A stretch of 25,841 nt of DNA from DATIJJ01 sp964612855 (GTDB lineage: Bacteria > Pseudomonadota > Gammaproteobacteria > DSM-16500), in assembly GCA_964612855.1 (NCBI GenBank), contig CAZTDR010000038.1:1-25841 (forward strand), written 5' to 3'. Shown piece after piece: positions 7,780 through 14,876 of this stretch. How positions within the stretch are numbered: the stretch's first letter is position 1; every line of letters begins with the position of its first letter. A program made the translations under genes and the position numbers. The notes below the pieces were generated by a model. That model saw only the letters and a list, made by a program, of their open reading frames with translations, searched no databases and was not told the DNA's origin.

Positions 7780-7785
7780 ATTATA
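7780..7785 (-). promoter_or_regulatory. Putative -10 box of the small-membrane-protein operon
   Basis: Consensus TATAAT on the complement, 33 bp upstream of the 26-aa peptide start. Only a poor A-rich sequence sits at the -35 distance, so the promoter may rely on an activator or an alternative sigma factor. Confidence 0.5.
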
Positions 7786-7922
7786 CGACTGATCAAATGA
7801 AATTTTTTGAAGAGGGAAGGGGTTAGGTGGTAAGAAATTGATTTTTTTGCTTATTTTTATAATAATTTTATTTGATTGTATAAGAATTTTTAAACTTCTG
7901 TAAAAAATAATGACCTGCCCGT

Positions 7923-7956
7923 CTTACATCCTCAACTGCATTATCGAGGATGTAAG
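7923..7956 (-). terminator. Hairpin just after argS
   Basis: Perfect 11-bp stem, CTTACATCCTC (7923-7933) with GAGGATGTAAG (7946-7956), loop of 12. It starts 11 bp after the argS stop codon. In the argS direction no T-run follows directly (ACGGGCAGG comes next), so it may be a transcript-end stabiliser or a Rho-assisted terminator. Confidence 0.5.
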
Positions 7957-7967
7957 AAAAGTTATTG

Positions 7968-9686
7968 TTACATTCGTTCCAATACCTTAATTCCTAATAA
8001 ATCTAACCCTAATTGCAGCGTGCGAGCAGTTATATCAGATAACAATAAACGACTATCCCGTAGCGGTTTATCTTCCTGGGATAAAATAGGGCAATTTTCA
8101 TAAAATTTATGATAACCAGCTGCTAGTTCATGCAAATAATCACATAAGATATGCAACGATAAATTATCAGCAACCGAATAAATGACATCAGGAAAATTTA
8201 AAATTTTAATGGCGAGTGCATGCTCAACTTCTGTCGTGAGATGAATTTGAGTGTCTTGTAAATCCGTCATAGCAATTGCACCTTTGCGAAAAATAGCACG
8301 AATTCGCACATACGCATTTTGCAAATAAGGTGCTGTATTGCCTTCGAACGATAATAATTTTTCCCAATCAAAAACATAATCTTTCACTTTATCCGCGCGT
8401 AAATCGGCATATTTGAGTGCCCCAATTCCAATAGCATGGGCAATTTCTTTAATTTTTGCAGCTTCTAGTGCGGGATTTTTTTCTTGGGCGATAGCTTGCG
8501 CTCGGCTTTCAGCTTCTTCTAGCAGAGATATTAATCGAATAGATTCACCGCTACGTGTTTTAAACGGTTTATTGTCTTTTCCTAAAATAGCGCCGAATGC
8601 AATATGTTCAAGACGTACCGTATCTGAAACCCATTTAGCTTTGCGAAGTGTTGCAAACAACATAGCAAAATGTTGTTTCTGTCGAGCATCTGTTAAGTAA
8701 ATAATTCGATTGGCTTTTAATGTTTCGACACGAAATTTCGCAGCTGCTAAATCAGTTGTCGCATACAAATAGCCGCCATCTTTTTTGCGAATCAAAAATG
8801 GAATTTCAAATTCTTCTAAAAATACGACGGTGGCATCCTCGCTCATGTGCGCTAAACCGGATTGAATTAATTGATTGACCGCATCGTTCAACATGGTGTT
8901 ATAAAAACTTTCACCGCGCGCATCTTCTTCAAGCAATAATACATCTAATTTTTCATAAATTTTTTGAAAATACTGCAAGCTTTCACTCACGAGCTGTTGC
9001 CAAATTCCCAAGGTAACTGCATCACCCTGTTGTAAAGCGACGACACGTCGACGTGCGCGATCCGCAAATTCTGGATCTTCATCGAATTTAGCTTTCGATT
9101 TTTTATAAAGAGGATCGAGATCGCTGACGGAATGCGACTTTTCGTGTTCACCGTTTTCAAATAAATATTCAATTAACATGCCAAATTGAGTGCCCCAATC
9201 CCCTAAATGACTTTGGCGAATCACTTGATGACCCAGAATATCCAATATCCGAACGATCGCATCACCAATCACAATGGAGCGGATATGACCCACATGCATT
9301 TCTTTGGCAACATTGGCATTGGCGTAATCTACGACCACGGTTTCGGGTTGCTTGTCTTTCATTATGCCTAACCGTTTGTCTTTTACTAAAGGTTGCAAGC
9401 AGCGGGCTAAAAAATTATCGTTCAGGAAAATATTAATGAATCCCGGGCCAGAGGGTTCAAGCGCTTTAAAGGTGGCGTTGCTTTTTAATTTTTCGACCAC
9501 GGCTGTTGCAATGTCGATGGGCTTTTGTTGAAGTTGTTTAGCCAAACGCATCGCAAAATTGGCTTGATAGTCACCAAATTCTTTGCGTGCGGACAATTGA
9601 ATCATCGGATCGCAATGCGTTGCAACGGCATCTCCAAATGCTTCTGCAATAGCGGTCTTAAAAAGCTGGGTCAATAGTTGCTTCAC
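7968..9686 (-). CDS. argS: Arginyl-tRNA synthetase
   Basis: 572 aa, normal for bacterial ArgRS. It charges tRNA-Arg in the cytoplasm. The N-terminal Add1 domain (about 1-85, ending GPGFINIFL) leads to the class I Rossmann core with the HIGH-type motif HVGH at 131-134, within NVAKEMHVGHIRS, where Glu replaces the usual Pro before Met. SHLGDWGTQFGMLIEYL follows. The KMSKS region is the degenerate form typical of ArgRS (GKDNKPFKTRSGE). The C-terminal DALR anticodon-binding domain ends in LGIKVLERM. The start is GTG with AAGAGG at 9692-9697 on the complement. It is transcribed alone, with a stable hairpin after the stop codon. Confidence 0.97.
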   Translation of the reverse strand: MKQLLTQLFKTAIAEAFGDAVATHCDPMIQLSARKEFGDYQANFAMRLAKQLQQKPIDIATAVVEKLKSNATFKALEPSGPGFINIFLNDNFLARCLQPLVKDKRLGIMKDKQPETVVVDYANANVAKEMHVGHIRSIVIGDAIVRILDILGHQVIRQSHLGDWGTQFGMLIEYLFENGEHEKSHSVSDLDPLYKKSKAKFDEDPEFADRARRRVVALQQGDAVTLGIWQQLVSESLQYFQKIYEKLDVLLLEEDARGESFYNTMLNDAVNQLIQSGLAHMSEDATVVFLEEFEIPFLIRKKDGGYLYATTDLAAAKFRVETLKANRIIYLTDARQKQHFAMLFATLRKAKWVSDTVRLEHIAFGAILGKDNKPFKTRSGESIRLISLLEEAESRAQAIAQEKNPALEAAKIKEIAHAIGIGALKYADLRADKVKDYVFDWEKLLSFEGNTAPYLQNAYVRIRAIFRKGAIAMTDLQDTQIHLTTEVEHALAIKILNFPDVIYSVADNLSLHILCDYLHELAAGYHKFYENCPILSQEDKPLRDSRLLLSDITARTLQLGLDLLGIKVLERM

Positions 9687-9998
9687 AATTACCTCTTGTG
9701 GTTAGTGCAGTCGAAAGCGCCCCGATCGGCGCAGTGAGATATGCATAAATTATGATCAGTTTCAACAAAAAATGCTCGAAATAGCGAGCTATTCCTCCGC
9801 TTTTTCATTAAAATTGAATGACAATATCTTGCAATCTGATATTTTAAAACCCGCGATCTCAAGTGCGGCGAGTATATATTCTACGAACCTGCATAATAGG
9901 GAAAAATGATAGGTTAATGCAATGGGTAAATTACAATTTTGCCCCAACCCTACAAAGGCATTTCGAGATAAAAATAATAGAAGGAATTTTGAGCCAGT
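9687..9998. other. argS-carbonic anhydrase divergent intergenic region
   Basis: 312 bp between divergent genes. It contains a GC-rich hairpin GCGCC/GGCGC (9717-9721 with 9728-9732) in the argS leader, and a segment at 9764-9803 (CTCGAAATAGC, GCTATTCCT, GCTTTTT) that matches the core of the foldback element at 24115. Smaller stems AATATC/GATATT and CCGC/GCGG follow. A minus-strand frame across 9789-10031 has no ribosome site and overlaps the carbonic anhydrase start; I consider it non-coding. Confidence 0.45.
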
Positions 9999-10607
9999 AT
10001 GAGCCTTGAAAAAATCCTCCAAGGTTATCAAACCTTCCGTGAAAAATATGTGTTAGGCGATCAAGACATCATGCGCTACCTTTCTTATTACGGCCAGCAG
10101 CCGCAAATTATGGTAGTTGCCTGTTGCGATTCCCGTGTGGATCCGGCTTTAATATTGCAGTGCGATCCGGGTGATTTATTTGTCGTGCGTAATGTTGCCA
10201 ATATTGTGCCACCTTATGAAAAAGATGAAGCGCATCATGGTACCAGTGCCGCATTGGAATTTGGTATACGATTTCTGGAAGTAGAGCATTTGATTTTGTT
10301 GGGCCATAGTCAGTGTGGTGGCATTCAGGCTTTATTAAATCATTCGACTGCGCATGCTAATGATTTCATCACTAATTGGGTTTCGTTAATGCAAACTGAA
10401 ACCGCGTGCTCACATACTGATGCCGATGGGTATGCAAAATTAGCATTGCATCGTTCTTATCAAAACTGCCTGACTTTTCCTTGGATTCAAGAAAAAATTG
10501 CGCAGAAAAAATTAATTATTCATTTATGGTTTTTTGATATTCAATCCGGCCAAATTTTTACTTACTCGGAAACACAAAAAAAATATCAACCGCTTGATGG
10601 GGCTTAG
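9999..10607 (+). CDS. Beta-class carbonic anhydrase
   Basis: 202 aa, close to the usual 200-220. It interconverts CO2 and bicarbonate in the cytoplasm using zinc. The zinc ligands are visible: C42 with D44 and R46 in CCDSRVDP, and H103 and C106 in GHSQCGG. Also typical are VVRNVAN (about 62-68) and HHGTSAALEFGIRFLEVEHL. The start at 9999 has AAGGA 13 bases upstream, a long spacing, but upstream starts are out of frame. Expressed divergently from argS. The final G of its stop codon is the first base of a long perfect palindrome (10607-10666), which may act as the transcript end. Confidence 0.95.
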   Translation: MSLEKILQGYQTFREKYVLGDQDIMRYLSYYGQQPQIMVVACCDSRVDPALILQCDPGDLFVVRNVANIVPPYEKDEAHHGTSAALEFGIRFLEVEHLILLGHSQCGGIQALLNHSTAHANDFITNWVSLMQTETACSHTDADGYAKLALHRSYQNCLTFPWIQEKIAQKKLIIHLWFFDIQSGQIFTYSETQKKYQPLDGA

Positions 10608-10666
10608 GTCTGTTGACAATTGGTTTGGCCGCTTTTAAAACCGACCAAACCAATTGTCAACAGACC
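10607..10666. repeat. GGTCTGTTKACAAT palindromic repeat, copy 1
   Basis: Perfect 22-bp inverted repeat, 10607-10628 with 10645-10666, starting GGTCTGTTGACAATTGG, around a 16-base centre that includes GCTTTTAAAACCG. It begins in the stop codon of the carbonic anhydrase gene. A diverged copy with the same ends and centre lies at 21919-21995, so this is an interspersed repeat as well as a potential transcription-ending hairpin. Confidence 0.85.
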
Positions 10667-10701
10667 CTAAAGTTTCAACCTAAATTAAAAGAGTTATTTC
10701 G

Positions 10702-11079
10702 ATGAAAAAAATAATAGTCAATCTACTTATTAGTGTCACTTTATTATTTTCTTCCCATTCTTTTGCTGATAAACAATTTTCAACCGGCAAAGAATTACTG
10801 GAATACTGTGAAATAGCGACCGATGTGATGGACCGTGAATATGGAAGGCCACAAACCCAGCCCGACTATATTTTGGGCACGAAAGCCGGAATGTGCGCGG
10901 GGTATTTAATGAGTGCAACGGAATTACATCGCTACTGTTTTCCGCCGAATTATAATTTATTATTAGGTGCGGCGGTTGTCGTTAAGTATTTGAAAAAACA
11001 TCCAGAACAGCAAACATTAATGGCGGCGTTGATCACAATGAAAGCATATGCGGCGTATTTTCCTTGCGTTCGTCTGTAA
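10702..11079 (+). CDS. Secreted Rap1a/Tai-like protein
   Basis: 125 aa with a Sec signal peptide (about 1-22, cleavage after SFA). The mature part shows the pattern of the Rap1a/Tai family: GKELLEYCE near its start, MCAGYLMSA, YCFPPNYN, VVVKYLKKHPE and a final FPCVRL. Four cysteines (C36, C65, C79, C122) could form two disulfides. Rap1a/Tai proteins were described as type VI secretion immunity proteins, but many members sit in genomes or loci with no such system. No effector or secretion gene is seen nearby, so immunity is not a safe assignment. Preceded by AAGAG about 9 bases before the ATG. Confidence 0.7.
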   Translation: MKKIIVNLLISVTLLFSSHSFADKQFSTGKELLEYCEIATDVMDREYGRPQTQPDYILGTKAGMCAGYLMSATELHRYCFPPNYNLLLGAAVVVKYLKKHPEQQTLMAALITMKAYAAYFPCVRL

Positions 11080-11126
11080 TTTATTTTAGGTTTTAAATGG
11101 GATTATTTGCTAATAAGGATGTAATG

Positions 11127-11696
11127 ATGAATAGTTCATTTGGAATGTCACCTAGAAATATAGCTTTAATTGGTGGTCATTGGGGATGGTTTTTCTTCTT
11201 TGGCCTAGTTTTGATGGTTTTAGGGTTAGTCGCGATTAGTGCTGCTACGTTCACAACGATGCTTTCCATCCTGTTGCTTGGTACGTTATTGATGATAGGC
11301 GGCATTGTCATGTTAGTGGATACGTTTCGTTCATGGTGGAAAAGATGGGGTATTTTTACATTTCATTTATTATTGAGCGTCTTGTATATTGTGGCGGGTT
11401 TTTATTTAATCAATAGTCCACTGATGGGTTCCATTTCAATTACGCTATTACTCGGGGTGGTTTATACTGTTATTGGTATTGTTCGTTTAATATCAGTCGC
11501 AGTTTGGAGAACGCCACGTTGGGGATGGGCATTGTTTAGCGGCCTTATTTCATTCTTGTTAGGTATTTTAATTTTAAATAATTGGCCAGCATCGAGTTTG
11601 TTTATTATTGGGTTGTTTGTTGGTGTGGATCTATTCATTGCGGGCTGGACGTATTTGATGGTTAGTCTGGCAGCGAAGAGTTTAGTCACACCGTAG
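11127..11696 (+). CDS. HdeD-family (DUF308) membrane protein
   Basis: About 190 aa from ATG 11127, favoured by AAGGA at 11115-11119 with seven-base spacing; an ATG at 11097 would add ten residues but has a poorer site. About six membrane helices arranged as repeated pairs, each with the GW..FxGL...LLGI pattern, as in RWGWALFSGLISFLLGILIL followed by NNWPA and IGLFVGVDLFIAGWTYL. HdeD is linked to acid resistance in Escherichia coli, but the family is broad and a role here is unproven. The stop codon TAG lies within a GTAGGG unit of the repeat that follows. Confidence 0.88.
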   Translation: MNSSFGMSPRNIALIGGHWGWFFFFGLVLMVLGLVAISAATFTTMLSILLLGTLLMIGGIVMLVDTFRSWWKRWGIFTFHLLLSVLYIVAGFYLINSPLMGSISITLLLGVVYTVIGIVRLISVAVWRTPRWGWALFSGLISFLLGILILNNWPASSLFIIGLFVGVDLFIAGWTYLMVSLAAKSLVTP

Positions 11697-11702
11697 GGCA
11701 GG

Positions 11703-11773
11703 CTGGTGAGCACGCTGCGCTTAGCCCACCCTACATTAATAGTAGGGTGGGCTAAGCGCAGCGTGCTCACCAG
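11703..11773. repeat. GTAGGGTGGGC palindromic repeat, copy A
   Basis: Perfect 32-bp inverted repeat, 11703-11734 with 11742-11773, seven-base centre ATTAATA. The arms read CTGGTGAGCACGCTGCGC and then TTAGCCCACCCTAC, and the reverse. It sits between the HdeD-like gene and the methyltransferase, ending 30 bp before the latter's start. Shorter relatives are at 19948, 17417 and 21803. It should form a very stable hairpin in RNA. Confidence 0.9.
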
Positions 11774-11803
11774 ACCCACGAGAGAAAAGAGGAGTTTCAT
11801 TAA

Positions 11804-12442
11804 TTGGGTTTGCAAGATGTTTTTACGTATCATTATAGTCAACCAAAAGAATACCGTTTTAGTTTAGACTCCATTCATTTAGCCGCTTTCGTAGCCAAAG
11901 AATTCGAATCTCAGCCTCATCTTGACACATTGCGTGTGCTTGATCTTTGCGCAGGTTGCGGTGTGATTGGCTTTGAATTGCTATGGCATCTTCGCACCAT
12001 TAAACAAATGGATTTTGTCGAAGTGCAAGACATTTACACGGATTTTTTTTATCAAAATGTCAGCATTGTAAATCGTCCTGAATTGCAATTGCGTTGGCAT
12101 CTTTTAAATTATAATGCGCTACTCACGCCAGAATGGGAAAATAAATTCGAGTTAATTCTCAGCAATCCACCTTATTTTCAACCTGAGCATGGTACACTTT
12201 CGCCATCTACATTTAAAAATCGCTGCCGTTTTTTTCTCGACGGTTCTTTTGCACAGTTTATTTTATCGCTCGTGAATATGCTTATTCCGGGAGGGAAGGC
12301 GTATTTTTTACTGCGTCCGAGTTTGCAGCATGGCTATGATTTGTTTGGTGAGTTAACGGATTTGTTGCAGGGGATGTGCGCGACAAGTAAAAAAATAGCC
12401 CAAGTGCGTGGTACGGATATTATTTTGTTGAGCAAACTTTAA
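11804..12442 (+). CDS. TrmN6-like adenine-N6 methyltransferase
   Basis: 212 aa from TTG 11804, accepted because GAGGAG at 11789-11794 is well spaced and no in-frame ATG follows before the conserved region. The SAM-binding motif I is VLDLCAGCGVIGFEL (about 45-59), an acidic FVEVQ ends the second strand, and the catalytic NPPYF (121-125) is in ILSNPPYF. This layout, size and the N-terminal FSLDSIHLAAFV resemble TrmN6/YfiC, which methylates A37 of tRNA1-Val, rather than DNA methylases. Substrate unproven. It follows the long repeat directly and precedes the FMN reductase by 28 bp, so the two may be co-transcribed. Confidence 0.82.
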   Translation: MGLQDVFTYHYSQPKEYRFSLDSIHLAAFVAKEFESQPHLDTLRVLDLCAGCGVIGFELLWHLRTIKQMDFVEVQDIYTDFFYQNVSIVNRPELQLRWHLLNYNALLTPEWENKFELILSNPPYFQPEHGTLSPSTFKNRCRFFLDGSFAQFILSLVNMLIPGGKAYFLLRPSLQHGYDLFGELTDLLQGMCATSKKIAQVRGTDIILLSKL

Positions 12443-12470
12443 GGTAAAAAGGTATAAAGGAGATAATCAA

Positions 12471-13022
12471 ATGAGCAAAATCGCGGTAATTGTCGGTAGC
12501 TTAAGAAAAGAATCATGGAATCGTAAGTTAGCATTAGCACTCATGAAGCTTGCACCTAGCTCATTAGACATGGAAATCGTCGAAATTGGGCAGCTGCCTC
12601 TATATAACCAAGATGGAGATGATGAAGGACATCCTCCGAAAGAATGGGTGGCATTTAGAGAACAGATGAAAAAATTTGCAGGCGTGTTGTTTATTACACC
12701 GGAATATAATCGTTCTGTGCCAGGCGTGTTAAAAAATGCAATTGACGTGGGCTCAAGACCTTACGGCAAAAGTATTTGGGACGGCAAAGTAACAGCCGTC
12801 ATCAGCTCTTCGCCCGGGGCGATAGGAGGATTTGGTGCGAATCAACATTTAAGACAATCATTTGTCTTCTTAAATATGCCTTGTTTGCAACAAGAAGCGT
12901 ATTTAGGTGATATCAGCCATGCATTGGATGAAAAAGGCGGCTTCACAAGAGGCGATACTCGCGAATTTTTACGTAAATACCTAGAGGCATATACCAAGTG
13001 GGTGGATGTATTAGTTAAATAG
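12471..13022 (+). CDS. NAD(P)H-dependent FMN reductase
   Basis: 183 aa, typical length for the flavodoxin-like NADPH:FMN reductase group (ChrR/YieF, azoreductase and quinone reductase relatives). The phosphate-binding loop GSLRKESWNRKLA (9-21) holds FMN; TPEYNRSVPGVLKNAIDVGS (76-95) is the second family motif; SSSPGAIGGFGA (112-123) follows. It probably reduces quinones, flavins or metal oxyanions in the cytoplasm to limit oxidative stress. AAAGGAG eight or so bases before the ATG is a strong ribosome site. The following gene encodes a cysteine-rich periplasmic protein; any link is speculative. Confidence 0.92.
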   Translation: MSKIAVIVGSLRKESWNRKLALALMKLAPSSLDMEIVEIGQLPLYNQDGDDEGHPPKEWVAFREQMKKFAGVLFITPEYNRSVPGVLKNAIDVGSRPYGKSIWDGKVTAVISSSPGAIGGFGANQHLRQSFVFLNMPCLQQEAYLGDISHALDEKGGFTRGDTREFLRKYLEAYTKWVDVLVK

Positions 13023-13115
13023 ATTTCAATTTTAGTCGCCATTTTTTTTTGTTAGGATGATTTGCTGTTTAAATTTTTTATTAATTATCGCGCTTTTTAT
13101 AAAAAGGAATTTTGT

Positions 13116-13382
13116 ATGAAGAAAAAAATAGCAAGTGTACTAGCAACTGCTGCTGCCGTAGCGTTTTCGATGGCACCGATTACCTCCAGCATCGCACTCG
13201 CTGATCACGGAAGTAACATGGCTCCCTGTTATGGCGTAAATGGCTGCAAAGGCAAGAGTGAATGTAAAACAGCCGCGAATACTTGCAAAGGCGAAAATGG
13301 TTGCAAGGGCAAAGGCGTTTTGATGATGACTGCAAAAAAATGCAAAAAATCCGGTGGTTCTACAGACGAACCTAAAGGTTAA
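13116..13382 (+). CDS. Cysteine-rich periplasmic protein, bufferin-like
   Basis: 88 aa from ATG 13116 (AAGGA seven bases upstream; an earlier in-frame ATG at 13062 would spoil the signal peptide). A Sec signal peptide ends near ALA, residue 29. The mature part has six cysteines (38, 44, 50, 57, 63, 76) in CYGVNGCKGKSECKTAANTC and a duplicated NGCKGK. This matches the small periplasmic proteins recently named bufferins (BufA2 type), thought to be copper-binding metallophores whose maturation needs a DUF692 enzyme (BufB) and partner (BufC). Neither partner is in the window. Lysine-rich tail. A terminator follows. Confidence 0.72.
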   Translation: MKKKIASVLATAAAVAFSMAPITSSIALADHGSNMAPCYGVNGCKGKSECKTAANTCKGENGCKGKGVLMMTAKKCKKSGGSTDEPKG

Positions 13383-13389
13383 GTTTACG

Positions 13390-13431
13390 CAAGAGTGTGC
13401 CCTGATCTCAACACACTCTTGTTTTCTGTCT
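13390..13431 (+). terminator. Rho-independent terminator after the cysteine-rich gene
   Basis: Stem CAAGAGTGTG (13390-13399) with CACACTCTTG (13412-13421), 12-base loop, then TTTTCTGTCTTT. It lies in the 49-bp gap between two convergent genes and fits termination of the plus-strand transcript. Confidence 0.8.
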
Positions 13432-14817
13432 TTACTCGGCATGCCCTGTAGGCCGATTAGTCTGAGACAATGCTGTCGGTGCAAGATGAGCGCTTTTGCG
13501 TAAAAACCGCAAAGTCAATAAAACGCCTGCAGCAAAAATTCCAATCGTCAAGCCATACCATACTCCGGGTGCCCCAATCGGGGTATAAAAAGCTAAAAAT
13601 ACGGCACTACCCATGCCTAAGATCCAGTAGCAAAATAAACAAATAAGCATGGGAATGAAGGTATCCTTTAAGCCTCGGAGCGCACCATTCATGATGGTTT
13701 GAGCCGCATCAAAGCATTGAAATAAAGCCCCGCCAATAAGAAATAATGTGACTAACTGGATTATTTCATCATGATGAATATCGCTTGGTTTCAAAAAGAA
13801 GCGGGCTAATTGTTCGGGCATAAAAATAAAAAATAAGGCGAGCACGCCAGAAATAACTAATCCTAAGCCTAATCCAATGAACGCATAGCGTTTTGCGAGC
13901 AGAACATGATGAGCTGCCGCTGCATGTCCTACCTGTAAAGCGGTTGCCATGCCTAATCCAAATGGAAGAGCATAAGACAAGCTAACACATTGAAATGCGA
14001 TTTGATAAGCGGCTAAGGCAACTACGCCAAATTGGCCTAACAGAATTGCTGCGCAAGAAAACATACCCATATCTAACATTAAGATCAAGCCGCTGGGAGA
14101 GCCAAGCTTGAAGAGCGCAAGGATTTTTTGGTAATCAAATGATGAGTGAAAAAGGACCTTCAGATATTTTTTCAATTGCGTCTGTTTTTTACTATAAAAA
14201 AACAGACAAAAAAACATAAACCACATGACGATTGCGCTTGCATAGCCAATTCCAGCCACGCCTAATCGCGGCAAACCGAATTTGCCATAAATAAAAATAA
14301 AGTTGAAAGCGATGGTCAATGGAATGGATAAAATACAAACTAACATAATGACGCGTGTGAGAGAAAAGGCTGATACAAATTCACGGAATACCAAAAATAA
14401 TAAAAGACCGGGAAATCCCCAAACAAGGCCATGTAAAAAAGCGGTGGATTGTTGAACGATGGAAACAGTAATACCTATTTTTAATAAAAGAGGCGATATG
14501 AACCAAAGTAATAAGGTACAGGGTACACACAATAAGAACACAAATAAAATGCCATGCAATAAGGTATGTGATATATCTTCTTCGTATTCTGCGCCCCGTG
14601 CCCGGACTATGAAAATGCCCACTGCACTCAGGCAACCCATACAAAAGCACATCATGGTGATAAAAAGAGACGTGGAAAGAGCGCCCGCTGCCAAGGCGTC
14701 AGGGCCTATCCAGCCCATCATGAAGGTGTCGACGAATTGCATGCCTTTTTGCGCCAGAAATGCCGCCATGAGTGGGATGGAAATAGCCAGAATATTGCTA
14801 ATTTCTCGTATGTTCAT
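13432..14817 (-). CDS. MATE-family multidrug efflux transporter (NorM-like)
   Basis: 461 aa with about twelve membrane helices, standard for MATE exporters, which expel cationic drugs in exchange for Na+ or H+. The N-terminal SIPLMAAFLAQKGMQFVDTF and MMGWIGPDALAAGAL match the first NorM helix pair. MDMGMFSCAAILLGQFGVVA with LAAYQIAFQCVSLSYALPFGL matches the start of the second half, and ALRGLKDTFIP the later conserved loop. Substrate cannot be told. It is 37 bp downstream of the glutamate-receptor-like gene on the same strand, so the two may form an operon. No clear Shine-Dalgarno sequence is seen. Confidence 0.94.
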   Translation of the reverse strand: MNIREISNILAISIPLMAAFLAQKGMQFVDTFMMGWIGPDALAAGALSTSLFITMMCFCMGCLSAVGIFIVRARGAEYEEDISHTLLHGILFVFLLCVPCTLLLWFISPLLLKIGITVSIVQQSTAFLHGLVWGFPGLLLFLVFREFVSAFSLTRVIMLVCILSIPLTIAFNFIFIYGKFGLPRLGVAGIGYASAIVMWFMFFCLFFYSKKQTQLKKYLKVLFHSSFDYQKILALFKLGSPSGLILMLDMGMFSCAAILLGQFGVVALAAYQIAFQCVSLSYALPFGLGMATALQVGHAAAAHHVLLAKRYAFIGLGLGLVISGVLALFFIFMPEQLARFFLKPSDIHHDEIIQLVTLFLIGGALFQCFDAAQTIMNGALRGLKDTFIPMLICLFCYWILGMGSAVFLAFYTPIGAPGVWYGLTIGIFAAGVLLTLRFLRKSAHLAPTALSQTNRPTGHAE

Positions 14818-14847
14818 GGCGCAAATTGTAAATCAGCTTGGAAGGAC

Positions 14848-14876
14848 TGCCAAATTATAATTTACATAATTTGGCA
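14848..14876 (-). other. Intercistronic hairpin at the end of the receptor-like gene
   Basis: Perfect 11-bp stem TGCCAAATTAT (14848-14858) with ATAATTTGGCA (14866-14876), loop of seven, spanning the last codons and stop codon of the upstream gene. No T-run follows, so it may modulate read-through or RNA stability between the two genes. Confidence 0.5.

Noticed and set aside
9789..10031. 80-aa minus-strand frame between argS and the carbonic anhydrase
   Set aside because: No ribosome site, overlaps the start of a certain gene on the other strand, and consists of repeat-like hairpin sequence.
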